Positions 7,790 through 14,921 of a stretch of 38,765 bases of DNA are shown piece after piece. The stretch is taken from positions 1-38,765 of IMG/VR virus record IMGVR_UViG_3300042988_002205. One strand, given 5' to 3'. The notes beneath the pieces are model-generated. The model had not been told where the DNA came from. It searched no databases and saw only the letters and a program-made list of their open reading frames with translations. Origin of the DNA: a virus. The position numbers and the translations under genes were made by a program. Each line of letters begins with the position of its first letter. Position 1 is the stretch's first letter.

Positions 7790-8167
7790 TCATCGGCGGA
7801 CCTGGATGCCGTGGCGGCGGCGGAGGTCGTCGTCGTGGACTTGGATGCGCTTCATGATTTCGGTGAGGGCTTCGGAGTGGCCCGTGGATTGGCGCGCGAG
7901 TTTGGTGATGTCGGTGTCGTGTTCGAGGTGTCGCTTCAGGACCACCTGCATCTCACCGTAAATGTCCGGGATCGTCGCATCGGCCGCGGGATTGGGGCCG
8001 CGGATGGTGAGCAGCGCGGACTCGGCGGCGGTGAGGCGTTTGGCCAGGGCGGCGACCTCGGCGCGGAGGATCGCAACGTCGGGATCGGTCGCGGGCGCGG
8101 GCGCGGACGGCGGGGCGCAGGCGGTGAGACAGAGGGCGAGGCAGATGACAGAGAGCGTGGTCTTCAC
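7790..8167 (-). CDS. Small lipoprotein with coiled coil
   Basis: 125 residues with a typical lipoprotein signal: MKTTLSVICLALCLTAC, where the lipobox LTAC puts the lipidated Cys at residue 17. A short proline/alanine linker and a heptad-patterned helical region (about 32-55 and 75-118) follow. The layout resembles outer-membrane spanin or accessory lipoproteins of phages, but the length and lack of proline-rich body make that only a guess. It is a single-gene unit ended by the 7579-7602 terminator, so it may also be expressed from the prophage (lysogenic conversion). Confidence 0.6.
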   Translation of the reverse strand: MKTTLSVICLALCLTACAPPSAPAPATDPDVAILRAEVAALAKRLTAAESALLTIRGPNPAADATIPDIYGEMQVVLKRHLEHDTDITKLARQSTGHSEALTEIMKRIQVHDDDLRRRHGIQVRR

Positions 8168-8263
8168 AGGGCTGTTTTAGCTGCCGGTGTCAGAGTGTCA
8201 ACCTTTCGCATGATTCGTGCAGCCGCTTGCCGTCGCGCGCGGGCCGTGGAAAATTCCGGGAGC

Positions 8264-8440
8264 ATGGAAGATGTACCCGATCCGCGGACGCAAGAAGAAC
8301 GGAAGCGATTGGCCGACGCCCACAAGGCGCGCGAGCGAGAGCTGCGCGCTACCCTCGCGGTTTGCGCTTCATGCGACGAGTTGCATCCGTGTCCAGGGCC
8401 TGGTTGCCGGGTGCGGGCGGGGGAGGCGGGGAAGAATTAG
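8264..8440 (+). CDS. Small Cys-rich protein, possible zinc-binding
   Basis: 58 residues starting MEDVPDPRTQEERKRLAD, with a charged helix and then a CASCDELHPCPGPGC cluster, a plausible zinc knuckle (C..C....C...C). The composition is protein-like and the start ATG is clean. It runs head-on into the minus-strand repressor-type gene with about 90 bases of 3' overlap, so one of the two C-termini may be less constrained. Confidence 0.45.
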   Translation: MEDVPDPRTQEERKRLADAHKARERELRATLAVCASCDELHPCPGPGCRVRAGEAGKN

Positions 8441-8657
8441 CGGACTCATTGAGCGACAAGGCGGCCGCTGTCGTGCGGTCTGACTTGGCGAGGCCGCGCG
8501 CCGCTTCGATGACGTGGAGTTTTTCCAGCACGGCGACCCGGTAGAACCCTGAGCGGGTTTTGTACAGCGGCTTTCGCGCGCGATCTATGCGCGGCACCAA
8601 ATCAGCCTCCAACCCGAAGGTCTGGAGCTTCTCGCCGGGACTGTGATTTCTACCCAC
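8349..8657 (-). CDS. Ribbon-helix-helix protein, candidate prophage repressor
   Basis: 102 residues from a GTG start. The segment LEADLVPRIDRARKPLYKTRSGFYRVAVLEKL fits a CopG/Arc-type ribbon-helix-helix: a strand, then a helix with ..RIDRA.., then a turn, then a second helix with S/T-R-S-x-F-x-R. It reads away from the early promoter, across a gap that carries three phased CTCTA motifs. That is the position of the c repressor in transposable phages. The tail after residue 70 is low in complexity and proline-rich, and overlaps a plus-strand small gene. Repressor function is an inference from position. Confidence 0.55.
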   Translation of the reverse strand: MGRNHSPGEKLQTFGLEADLVPRIDRARKPLYKTRSGFYRVAVLEKLHVIEAARGLAKSDRTTAAALSLNESANSSPPPPPAPGNQALDTDATRRMKRKPRG

Positions 8658-8686
8658 GGGCGGAGGCTATTTCATGCGCCGACAAA

Positions 8687-8740
8687 ATTCTCTAAAAAAC
8701 TGTTGACGCCGCTCTAGCGATTCTCTAGAGTTTCGTCGTG
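8687..8740 (+). promoter_or_regulatory. Early promoter and candidate operator with phased CTCTA motifs
   Basis: TTGACG (8703-8708), a 17-base spacer, then TAGAGT (8726-8731) form a good sigma-70-type promoter. Transcription would start about 7 bases on, at the GTG of the first early gene (8738), so the message would be leaderless. CTCTA occurs at 8690, 8712 and 8723, spaced 22 and 11 bases (two and one helical turns). The last copy is part of the palindrome CTCTAGAG (8723-8730), which overlaps the -10. ATTCTCTA is repeated exactly at 8687 and 8720. Confidence 0.65.
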
Positions 8741-8923
8741 CCCCGCACCACGACAAAACCAACCCCACCCCGAGCAACCCGGCTTTCCGGCGGCCCCGCC
8801 TCGGTCTGGATCAGCCGCGAAACCCACGAGCAACTGCGCAAGGCCGCGCAACGCCGCGGGCAGAAATTGCAATGGCTGGCCGACCGGCTGATCGCCGACG
8901 GCATCGCGAGCGGAGCGAACTGA
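8738..8923 (+). CDS. Small DNA-binding-type protein, first gene of the early operon
   Basis: 61 residues from a GTG at the predicted transcription start. After a basic, proline-rich tail, VWISRETHEQLRKAAQRRGQKLQWLADRLI has the strand-helix-helix pattern of CopG-like antitoxin or regulator proteins. This is the slot of Ner/Cro-type regulators in Mu-like phages, so it may turn down the early promoter or the repressor. The next gene starts 2 bases after its stop. Confidence 0.6.
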   Translation: MPRTTTKPTPPRATRLSGGPASVWISRETHEQLRKAAQRRGQKLQWLADRLIADGIASGAN

Positions 8924-8925
8924 AC

Positions 8926-9450
8926 ATGAACCCCGACACGCTTACCCCCGAGCAGCGCGACCTCATTCAGTCCGGGCGCCTCGTCGTCAGGACCAAGCAT
9001 CTTTTCGACCTCAGCAAACGGCACTGCGCCGTCATTGATGCGCTGGTGATGGAGAGCCTGAGCCAGGGGCAGCGGTCGGTGGTGATTCCATCGAACCAGA
9101 CGCTGCACGAACTGTGCGGAGTCCCGGCGCAGCACATCCCGACGGTCGTCGAGGATCTGGAGGCGTGCCGGGTGATCCAGCGCAGCGAGACGCCGGAGGG
9201 GATGCGCCGCTACCGGGTGAATCCGGACGCGGAATCTTGGCGCGTGCGCCCGACCGTGGCGGTCCAGACCAGCCGGGCCGCGCGCGGCCTGGTGGCGCAG
9301 TTGAACGGGCGGGCGGCGGACGATCTGCCGCCGATGATGTCCGTAACCATCCCGGCTTTTGCGGCGCACGAATCGGGCGTCGCCCCATGCGCCGGGGCGT
9401 GCAACGTGACGGAGTTCCCCACGACCCACATGCGGAGGGCGAACGCATGA
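8926..9450 (+). CDS. Winged-helix early protein, possible replication or regulatory role
   Basis: 174 residues. Residues about 30-85 look like a winged helix: VVIPSNQTLHELCGVPAQHIPTVVEDLEACRVIQRSETPEGMRRYRVNP, with a recognition helix followed by a wing. This type of domain is common in phage replication initiators and MarR-like regulators. The C-terminal 80 residues have no recognised motif. The ATG at 8926, just after the preceding stop, is preferred to a longer overlapping frame. Its stop overlaps the next ATG (ATGA). Confidence 0.55.
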   Translation: MNPDTLTPEQRDLIQSGRLVVRTKHLFDLSKRHCAVIDALVMESLSQGQRSVVIPSNQTLHELCGVPAQHIPTVVEDLEACRVIQRSETPEGMRRYRVNPDAESWRVRPTVAVQTSRAARGLVAQLNGRAADDLPPMMSVTIPAFAAHESGVAPCAGACNVTEFPTTHMRRANA

Positions 9451-9629
9451 GCAAGGTCCACCAGCCGACGATCTGCGCGGTGAGCGAGGAGCAACTGCCC
9501 TGGTGGAAAGTGGTCAAGATCCACGGCACGAGCCACATGAGCACGGACGACCGGCGGGATGCGGTGCTGGCGGAGGTCCGGGAGATCGTCCAGACGCAAC
9601 GGCAATTTGAACACCCTGAATTGAACTGA
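9447..9629 (+). CDS. Hypothetical small early protein
   Basis: 60 residues starting MSKVHQPTICAVSEEQLPWWKVVKIHG, with an acidic helical C-terminal half. It is coupled to the previous gene by an ATGA overlap and followed after 2 bases by the next start. No family recognised. Confidence 0.5.
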   Translation: MSKVHQPTICAVSEEQLPWWKVVKIHGTSHMSTDDRRDAVLAEVREIVQTQRQFEHPELN

Positions 9630-9631
9630 AC

Positions 9632-9799
9632 ATGAGCAAACTACCCATTAACACCTGTCCGAAATGCCGGCGCATCATGCGGCGCTGGGCGCTGGATTAC
9701 CGCGGCGCGCGGAGCAACGAACTGAAGACGGTCTGCCTGCTGACGGCGCTGGAATGGCGCAGCGGGCCATGCATCCACGGCGAGAGGAGGATTTCGTGA
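9632..9799 (+). CDS. Small Cys-containing early protein, possible zinc ribbon
   Basis: 55 residues, MSKLPINTCPKCRRIMRRWALDYRG onward, with a CPKC knuckle near the N-terminus and two later Cys (about residues 35 and 47) plus a His. It could fold as a small zinc ribbon. Its TGA overlaps the GTG start of the ParB-like gene (GTGA). Confidence 0.5.
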   Translation: MSKLPINTCPKCRRIMRRWALDYRGARSNELKTVCLLTALEWRSGPCIHGERRIS

Positions 9800-10758
9800 A
9801 CCAAGCCAAGGAAATTGGGGACGGGGTGAAACCCGTCCCTACCAGTCGCGACCCGGCCACACTGCGACCGCACGCGAAGGTCAAACATTTGGTCGGGCGC
9901 TGGGCGAAGGATTCGGACAAGGCGCGGGCCTTGCGCCGCAGCATCAAGGAGCAGGGCATCCAGCAGCCTTTGATCATCACGACGGACGGGGAAATCCTGG
10001 ACGGGGTGACGCGGTGGGAGGCGGCCACGGCGCTGCAACTGGCCGAGGTGCCAGTGGTGGTCCGCGAGGAGGCCGAGGCGCTGGAGGTTTTGCTCGCCAG
10101 CGAGTGCCGGCGGCACATGTCGGCGAGCCAGCGGGCGTTCACTTTTGCCCCATTTGTAAAGGAGGCTTTTGCCCGTCGGGCGGCGATGATGGCCCAAATG
10201 ATCAAGCTGCCGTCCCATGAACGAACGGCGTTCGCGCATACCCCCAACGGGGAGAAAACGGTGGCGGATTACGCCGCGCAGATCGGGGTTTCCGTGCGTT
10301 TGCTGGAGCAGGCCAATGAGTTGCACCGGCTGTTCGAGGCGAATCCGGAACCGCGGGCATGGACGGGCGACGACGCGGTCGCGAACCTGGCTTTGATGGG
10401 GCGGAAGCGCGGGGCCAAGCTCACCTTCGCGGAATACTACGTGCCGATGATCCACCACGACGAGCACGGGATGGGCCTGGGCGCGGTCAAGGCGGGGATC
10501 CAGAGCATTCTGTCGGGCAGCACGGTGACGGTGAATGACATCGGCGCGCCGAAGCAACTGAGGCTCTGGCAGGAGGCCTGGTCGGACGTGGCCACCCGGT
10601 ACGAATACTGGAACAAGTTCGACGACGAGGCGAAGGCGAAGGCGGCGACGGCCATCGGGGACAGCCTGACTCAGGCGCCGGACGATTATCTCGACACGCT
10701 GAGGAAAAAGGTCGCGGCAGAGCTGCGTCGTCGCGAACAGGAGGGCAAGGAGTCGTGA
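9796..10758 (+). CDS. ParB/Srx-fold nuclease-like protein
   Basis: 320 residues. The ParB N-terminal domain is clear: ALRRSIKEQGIQQPLIITTDGEILDGVTRWEAATAL, where D-G-x-x-R is the nucleotide-binding ParB box, followed by ECRRHMSASQRAF, the second conserved box of phage ParB-like proteins. The rest is helical with no recognised motif. Such proteins are frequent in early operons of transposable phages; DNA binding or nuclease activity is likely, partition is not. The GTG at 9796 couples to the preceding stop. Residues about 5-15 (KEIGDGVKPVPTS) come from a palindromic repeat inserted in frame (9817-9843), so the true N-terminus may lie further in. Confidence 0.75.
   Translation: MNQAKEIGDGVKPVPTSRDPATLRPHAKVKHLVGRWAKDSDKARALRRSIKEQGIQQPLIITTDGEILDGVTRWEAATALQLAEVPVVVREEAEALEVLLASECRRHMSASQRAFTFAPFVKEAFARRAAMMAQMIKLPSHERTAFAHTPNGEKTVADYAAQIGVSVRLLEQANELHRLFEANPEPRAWTGDDAVANLALMGRKRGAKLTFAEYYVPMIHHDEHGMGLGAVKAGIQSILSGSTVTVNDIGAPKQLRLWQEAWSDVATRYEYWNKFDDEAKAKAATAIGDSLTQAPDDYLDTLRKKVAAELRRREQEGKES
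9817..9843. repeat. Palindromic GGGACGGG/CCCGTCCC-TACC element in the ParB-like gene
   Basis: Arms GGGACGGG and CCCGTCCC flank GTGAAA, followed by TACC. It keeps compensating base changes in both arms relative to the terminase copy, so the palindrome itself appears conserved. Confidence 0.8.
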
Positions 10759-11219
10759 CCACCGCGGACCTGCCATTGGGTGTGCGCTGGAGCGACCGCG
10801 TGCCGCTGGGGCGCGTGAGTGCGGCGACGTGGCTGGTCCAACGCACGGCGGACGAACTGGCGGCGATGGTGGAAACCGGGGCGCTGCTGTGGGCCTGGGA
10901 TCTGCGGAGCCGCGGGGCGGGGCGGCGCGAGTTGCGGCTGTGGCGTCCGTGCGTGGAGGCGCTGGCGCGCGGGGAGCGGCAGCCGGGCGACGACGAGACG
11001 GCGGTGCTGGCGCATGTGCTGCCCGAGGGGCGTCCGTGGTTCACGGCGCGCGACCTCGGGCTGCGGTGGATGTGCAGCGACCATCACATCATCCAGCTCG
11101 TGGACGATGGCCTGCTGAGTTTGACGGAGGACAGCCCGCGGCGGCGCGGCGCGGGGGGCAGTCCGCGGGTGACGCGCGGGAGCGCTGCGGGGCTGCTGCG
11201 GAAGCGGCGCGTTATTTAA
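10755..11219 (+). CDS. Hypothetical early protein, possible helix-turn-helix
   Basis: 154 residues from a GTG that overlaps the ParB-like stop. It has a small W-rich domain (SAATWLVQRTADELAAMVETGALLWAWDL, about 22-50), which resembles a DNA-binding or excisionase-type helix pair, and a second similar helix pair at about 95-120 (FTARDLGLRWMCSDHHIIQLVDDGLL). The C-terminus is basic. No family name can be given with confidence. Confidence 0.55.
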   Translation: MTTADLPLGVRWSDRVPLGRVSAATWLVQRTADELAAMVETGALLWAWDLRSRGAGRRELRLWRPCVEALARGERQPGDDETAVLAHVLPEGRPWFTARDLGLRWMCSDHHIIQLVDDGLLSLTEDSPRRRGAGGSPRVTRGSAAGLLRKRRVI

Positions 11220-11245
11220 CCACGAAAGACACGAAAGACACGAAA
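11218..11245 (+). repeat. CACGAAA 9-mer repeat before a start codon, copy 1
   Basis: AACCACGAAAGACACGAAAGACACGAAA: three CACGAAA units at 9-base spacing, ending at the ATG of the next gene. It may act as a ribosome-binding leader or be a mobile repeat. Copies also lie at 12577, 14213, 14429 and 19246, with a weak one at 12048-12073. Confidence 0.8.
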
Positions 11246-11503
11246 ATGAAGACTAGAACACAATTCACGGGCGCCGAGTGGCGCGTGCTGGCGGCGGCCT
11301 GCTGGCGGGCGAACAGCGAGGCGCAACTGCGGCGGGTAACGCCGATTGATGGGAGCCCGCGGCTGGCGATCGTGCGCGACGGCGAAGAGCCCGCGCCGTC
11401 GAAGCGGATCCCGGTGTGGCTGCCGTTTGCCTGGATTCTGGGGGCGGGGTTCTGGCTGCTACTGCTGTGCGTGTTCGTGCTGTGCTTGGGGCCGGAACCG
11501 TGA
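11246..11503 (+). CDS. Small membrane protein of the early operon
   Basis: 85 residues starting MKTRTQFTGAEWRVLAAA. The N-terminal 55 residues are soluble, followed by one strong membrane helix (about 58-82, VWLPFAWILGAGFWLLLLCVFV). C-tail of a few residues. Function unknown. Its stop overlaps a following GTG. Confidence 0.5.
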   Translation: MKTRTQFTGAEWRVLAAACWRANSEAQLRRVTPIDGSPRLAIVRDGEEPAPSKRIPVWLPFAWILGAGFWLLLLCVFVLCLGPEP

Positions 11504-11586
11504 GCCTTCACCTCGCCATCTGCGCGGCCTGGGTGGCCGGCAGCGCGCTGTGGGGCGCGAGGGTGGGATTCATTGCGGCGCTTTGA
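11500..11586 (+). CDS. Possible 28-residue membrane peptide
   Basis: GTG start overlapping the previous TGA. It encodes MSLHLAICAAWVAGSALWGARVGFIAAL, nearly all one hydrophobic helix. The overlap and the membrane-type composition suggest a real coupled micro-gene, but it is very short. Confidence 0.35.
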   Translation: MSLHLAICAAWVAGSALWGARVGFIAAL

Positions 11587-11596
11587 ACCAACGACC

Positions 11597-12034
11597 ATGA
11601 ACGAAGAAACACTGGCCCAGATCAAGGCGGAGGCGATGACGGTGGACCAATTGCGCCGGGAGATTGCGCGCATTGACTACGGCATAACGGTCGCGGCGAG
11701 CCCGCGGGTGTTGCCGAGCTATCGGCGCCGCAAAGCGATTTACGAGGCGGAACTGGCGCGGCGGCCGGGCGCGGCGCCCTCGGGCCGGTTGCTGGCGGCG
11801 GCGGTGGCGCTGCCGTTCGTGGCGGCGCCGGTGTTTTTCCTGCTGACGGCGGCGGCATTCCCCGTCGCGCAGGCGGCGCTGACCAGGGAGCACGCGGCGC
11901 AGTACCGGACGAACTGGATTTGCCCGCGGGGCCTGGGTTGCACGAACGCGGACCACCTGAATCTGCTCCGGCGGACGAACTCCGTGGACAACGGCGCGCC
12001 AGTGCAGGGGGCGGTGGGGATACGGGCGCGGTAG
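11597..12034 (+). CDS. Hypothetical membrane protein
   Basis: 145 residues from ATG 11597. The N-terminal 65 residues are charged and helical (MTVDQLRREIARIDYGI...). One long hydrophobic segment spans about 72-102 (LLAAAVALPFVAAPVFFLLTAAAF), and a short tail carries two Cys. It sits among early genes. No family recognised. Confidence 0.5.
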   Translation: MNEETLAQIKAEAMTVDQLRREIARIDYGITVAASPRVLPSYRRRKAIYEAELARRPGAAPSGRLLAAAVALPFVAAPVFFLLTAAAFPVAQAALTREHAAQYRTNWICPRGLGCTNADHLNLLRRTNSVDNGAPVQGAVGIRAR

Positions 12035-12073
12035 GACTGACCTTTTACGGAACCAACAACACACGAACCAAAC

Positions 12074-12577
12074 ATGATCACGATCACAAGCACAGAGACA
12101 TTGGACAGCGCGGCGGGCGACCTGGTCCGCAAACGCATCGCCCTCACGCAGGCCAAGGCGGCGATGGAGGGCGAGATGGCCGGCGTCGAGAAGCGGCACG
12201 AGGAGCGCATCCAGACGATGCTGGACGATTGCGCGACGCTGGAGCGGGCCATCACGGCCTACACGGACGCGCATCGGGCGGAGGTGCTGGGCGAGAAAAA
12301 GAGCCGGGAAACGCCGCTGTGCGTGTTCGGGTTCCGGCTCGCGACGAGCGTCCAGACGGCCACGAAGAAACTGAAGTGGGCCGAGGTCATTGACCGGATG
12401 ATGCGGCACGGCGCGGAGAAGTATCTGCGCTACAAGGAGCCGGCGGTGAACAAGCAGGCGCTGCTGGAGGACAAGGACATGCTGAGCGAAAAGGAGTGCG
12501 AGAAGATGGGCATCCGCTTCGAGACGAGTGACGAGTTTTACCTGACGCCGAAACCAGAAACGGCGCAGAACAACTGA
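12074..12577 (+). CDS. gam: Host-nuclease inhibitor, Mu Gam-like
   Basis: 167 residues, close to Mu Gam (174). The N-terminal half is a long coiled coil (about 15-75), as in Gam dimers that encircle DNA ends. The C-terminal half has the family pattern: FGFRLAT, a W-x-x-V helix (KWAEVIDRMMRHGAEKYLR), then K-E-P-A-V-N-K-Q-A-L-L and a final GIRFETSDEFYLTPK strand pair. Gam coats double-strand ends and blocks exonucleases such as RecBCD during phage growth. In this phage it lies upstream of the transposase, whereas in Mu it follows A and B. Confidence 0.85.
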   Translation: MITITSTETLDSAAGDLVRKRIALTQAKAAMEGEMAGVEKRHEERIQTMLDDCATLERAITAYTDAHRAEVLGEKKSRETPLCVFGFRLATSVQTATKKLKWAEVIDRMMRHGAEKYLRYKEPAVNKQALLEDKDMLSEKECEKMGIRFETSDEFYLTPKPETAQNN

Positions 12578-12604
12578 ACCACGAAACACACGAACCACAC
12601 GAAA
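12577..12604 (+). repeat. CACGAAA 9-mer repeat, copy 2
   Basis: AACCACGAAACACACGAACC followed by ACACGAAA, between the Gam stop and the next ATG at 12617. It begins on the last base of the Gam stop codon. Confidence 0.8.
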
Positions 12605-12616
12605 GGCAAAGAAGAC

Positions 12617-13138
12617 ATGAACCTTACCGAGACAAACCGCGCCCGCGAGATGGCCCTGGCCACGGCGCTGCGCATTGATGACATGATCCGCAAGGGGATC
12701 GAGACACGGGACAACCTGGTCGCGCTGTTCGGGCTGGATGGGCAAATCCCCAGTCCGGCCGGTGAGCAGGCGGCCTGCGAGGTGATCCTGCCGCCGACTC
12801 CGCCGGTGTCGCGCGAAGGGGCGAAGGGGGCGAAGGGGAACAGCCCGCAGGCGACGCTGGACGCGATCAAGCAGCGCATCCCGTCGCCCGCGGGGCAAGA
12901 CCCAGAGACGCATCTGGAGACACTCCCCACCGTTCCACCAGCCAAACCGAAGCGCGTGCGAGGCAATGACGCGGCCCTGCTGTCGAAGCTGGGGAAAACC
13001 TTCACGGTGGCGAAACTGCAGGAGCTATCCGGCCTGAGCGACAAGGGCGCTTACTCGGCAGTGTATCGGATGCGCGCCAAGGGCATGGTGGAAAACATTG
13101 GCGACGGCGTTTGGGTAACCACCGCGGGCAAGGCTTGA
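12617..13138 (+). CDS. Hypothetical early protein with C-terminal winged helix
   Basis: 173 residues. The N-terminal 40 residues are helical, a proline-rich linker spans about 45-120, and the last 55 residues form a winged-helix-like fold (LLSKLGKTFTVAKLQELSGLSDKGAYSAVYRMRAKGMVENIGDGVWV). DNA binding is likely; target unknown. Confidence 0.55.
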   Translation: MNLTETNRAREMALATALRIDDMIRKGIETRDNLVALFGLDGQIPSPAGEQAACEVILPPTPPVSREGAKGAKGNSPQATLDAIKQRIPSPAGQDPETHLETLPTVPPAKPKRVRGNDAALLSKLGKTFTVAKLQELSGLSDKGAYSAVYRMRAKGMVENIGDGVWVTTAGKA

Positions 13139-13141
13139 CCC

Positions 13142-13612
13142 ATGAAGAGCGTGACCACAACGGCGGCGACGGCGGCGGAGGCGGAGGACATCGTCCGGGC
13201 GCTGAGCGAGGGGCGGGTGCGCATCACGCCGCTGCGGGTGGTTAAGCCGTCGGTGGTGGTGCTCACGCCGGCGGCGGAGCGGCTGGTGGCTCCGCCGCCG
13301 CCGCCGGAGCAGTCGCTCGTGGCGGCACTGGTGACGGCGTGCCAGGGCAAGCGGGCGCGGCAGCAGTCGGACCTCGGGACGGCCTTGGACATTTGCTGCA
13401 AACGCGGCGTTTCGTTCGACACGGAGGATCTGCTGGCGGCGATGGAGGGCTGGGCTGACCGCAACGCGATTATGCGGAGGATGGACGCGGCGGAGCTGGC
13501 AGGCCAGGTGGTGAAGTTGCCGCGGGGGGATGCTCGGCGAACCGTCGCTCCGAATGGCAACCGCGCGCGGGCCGTGCAGTGGTTGCCGGTGACGGGGAGG
13601 GCGGCGCAATGA
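13142..13612 (+). CDS. Hypothetical early protein
   Basis: 156 residues. An N-terminal helix/strand region and a PPPPP linker (about 58-62) precede a helical C-terminal domain that ends RARAVQWLPVTG. No family recognised. It starts 3 bases after the previous stop and overlaps the next start (ATGA). Confidence 0.5.
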   Translation: MKSVTTTAATAAEAEDIVRALSEGRVRITPLRVVKPSVVVLTPAAERLVAPPPPPEQSLVAALVTACQGKRARQQSDLGTALDICCKRGVSFDTEDLLAAMEGWADRNAIMRRMDAAELAGQVVKLPRGDARRTVAPNGNRARAVQWLPVTGRAAQ

Positions 13613-14211
13613 CTGAGAACCAACGCAAGCGGCTTTACTTTCCGGCCTGGGGCCGCGCGTTCGCGGCGAACTGGTCGTGGGCCGGCAAGCGGCTCACGCG
13701 CACGGCGCCGGACAGCGAATGGAACACGCTGGTCGAGACCACCGCGGAGCGGCACCTCGGGCCGGAGTGCCGGGCAACGACGCCGGACGACCTGCGCCAC
13801 GCAGCGAATGCACTCGCCGTGGCGCGGGCGTCCGGTCATCGCCGGGAGCCACGGCGCGAAGGGCCGGCGCGGGCGGCGGATTTCGTGGACCGCTACGATC
13901 TGAGCCTGGGGCTGTTCGTGGTGCTGTGCGGGCTGCTGGAGGATCCCGACACGCTGGGCAATTTCCGGCCGCCCTCGGGCCGACTGGCGTGGACGGACCC
14001 CGGCTTGATCGAGCGGCATTACATCCTGGGCAGCATGGAGCGGCGGTGCCGGGAGAGTTACGTGGTGCGGCTGGTGCAGGACATCACGCGGGGCCAGGTG
14101 AGCAGCCCGGACGATCTGGATTTGCCGCGGCTGAAAGCGGTCTGGCGCACGCTGGGGCAACGGGGGAATGCGTGGACGGATGCGGCGCCGGTGGAGGCGA
14201 GGCCGTTTTGA
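13609..14211 (+). CDS. Hypothetical early protein
   Basis: 200 residues from the ATG overlapping the previous stop (an in-frame extension upstream would overlap further). It opens RKRLYFPAWGRAFAANWSWAGKRL, a pattern I have seen in phage early proteins of unknown role. Residues about 100-175 are helical with a conserved-looking RRCRESYVVRLVQDITRG stretch. Function unknown. Confidence 0.55.
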   Translation: MTENQRKRLYFPAWGRAFAANWSWAGKRLTRTAPDSEWNTLVETTAERHLGPECRATTPDDLRHAANALAVARASGHRREPRREGPARAADFVDRYDLSLGLFVVLCGLLEDPDTLGNFRPPSGRLAWTDPGLIERHYILGSMERRCRESYVVRLVQDITRGQVSSPDDLDLPRLKAVWRTLGQRGNAWTDAAPVEARPF

Positions 14212-14212
14212 G

Positions 14213-14240
14213 AACCACGAAACACACGAACCACACGAAA
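14213..14240 (+). repeat. CACGAAA 9-mer repeat, copy 3
   Basis: Near-identical to the 12577 copy. Its last A is the A of the next gene's ATG. Confidence 0.8.
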
Positions 14241-14419
14241 TGAAGAGCAAACGCACACCCGAAGAAATCGCGGCGATTAATGCGCAGTGGGCCAAGGCCC
14301 TGCAAATGCTGCGCGAGGCCGCGGCCATCCACCGCGCGACGGGAAACACGCTGGGCGCGGACATCATCGCGGACTGCATTTCAGATCTCATCTCCCACGG
14401 CTGCGACACGTACGAGTGA
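14240..14419 (+). CDS. Hypothetical small helical protein
   Basis: 59 residues starting MKSKRTPEEIAAINAQWAKAL, with two amphipathic helices and the ending CDTYE. It is flanked on both sides by CACGAAA repeats, as if delivered or expressed as a unit. No family recognised. Confidence 0.5.
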   Translation: MKSKRTPEEIAAINAQWAKALQMLREAAAIHRATGNTLGADIIADCISDLISHGCDTYE

Positions 14420-14428
14420 CCCGAGAAG

Positions 14429-14456
14429 AACCACGAAACACACGAAACACACGGAA
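14429..14456 (+). repeat. CACGAAA 9-mer repeat, copy 4
   Basis: AACCACGAAACACACGAAAC followed by ACACGGAA, 6 bases before the ATG at 14463. Confidence 0.8.
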
Positions 14457-14462
14457 GCCGAC

Positions 14463-14921
14463 ATGCTGACCAACGCACAAATCGAGGAGCTGCACGCGCT
14501 TTATGAGCGGCTGACGGGGCAGTCGGTGGTGCTCACGATCGGGCGGCGGTGCGCGTGGCAGTTGTGGGGCGAGACGGTGGCGGCGTGGATCCGGCACTCG
14601 GGACACAAGCTGGGGATACGGGAGGCGCTGGAACTGGTGGTCAAGCGGCGACGGGCGCAGTGGAAGGACAAGCCGCACACGTGCGCGAGCGTGCTGAAGT
14701 TCACGAATTTGGTGGAGCAGCCGGACAAGTGCGAGGAAGACCTGGCCGCGGCCACGGCGGCGCGGCGGGCGACGCGGGCGCAGGGCGACCCGGCGCGGGC
14801 GGCGGTGTTGCGGGGGACGGGGCGGGCGGAGGCGGCAGGAGACGGCGAGACGCGCGTCTCTACGCCCGATGCAGCGCGGATGCTGGCGACGATTCAGCAA
14901 ATGAAGGAGGCAGCGAAATGA
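14463..14921 (+). CDS. Hypothetical early protein carrying an in-frame palindromic repeat
   Basis: 152 residues. The first 100 residues look like one helical domain (LTNAQIEELHALYERLTG, then WQLWGETVAAWIRHSGHKLGI, then basic RRRAQWKDKP), which could be a small replication or DNA-binding domain. Residues about 125-134 (AGDGETRVSTPD) are encoded by a palindromic element (14838-14864). The stop overlaps the next ATG. Confidence 0.5.
   Translation: MLTNAQIEELHALYERLTGQSVVLTIGRRCAWQLWGETVAAWIRHSGHKLGIREALELVVKRRRAQWKDKPHTCASVLKFTNLVEQPDKCEEDLAAATAARRATRAQGDPARAAVLRGTGRAEAAGDGETRVSTPDAARMLATIQQMKEAAK
14838..14864. repeat. Palindromic GAGACG...CGTCTC-TACG element
   Basis: Arms GAGACG and CGTCTC with a GCGAGACGCG centre. 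It is a diverged member of the GGGACGCG family, inserted near the C-terminus of an early gene. Confidence 0.6.

Noticed and set aside
8200-8740. Search for tRNA or small RNA genes here and in other gaps
   Set aside because: No cloverleaf or T-loop GTTCGA-type pattern was recognised by eye.
11218-14456. CACGAAA repeats as a CRISPR array
   Set aside because: Units are 9 bases with no spacers, the copies are far apart and there are no cas genes.
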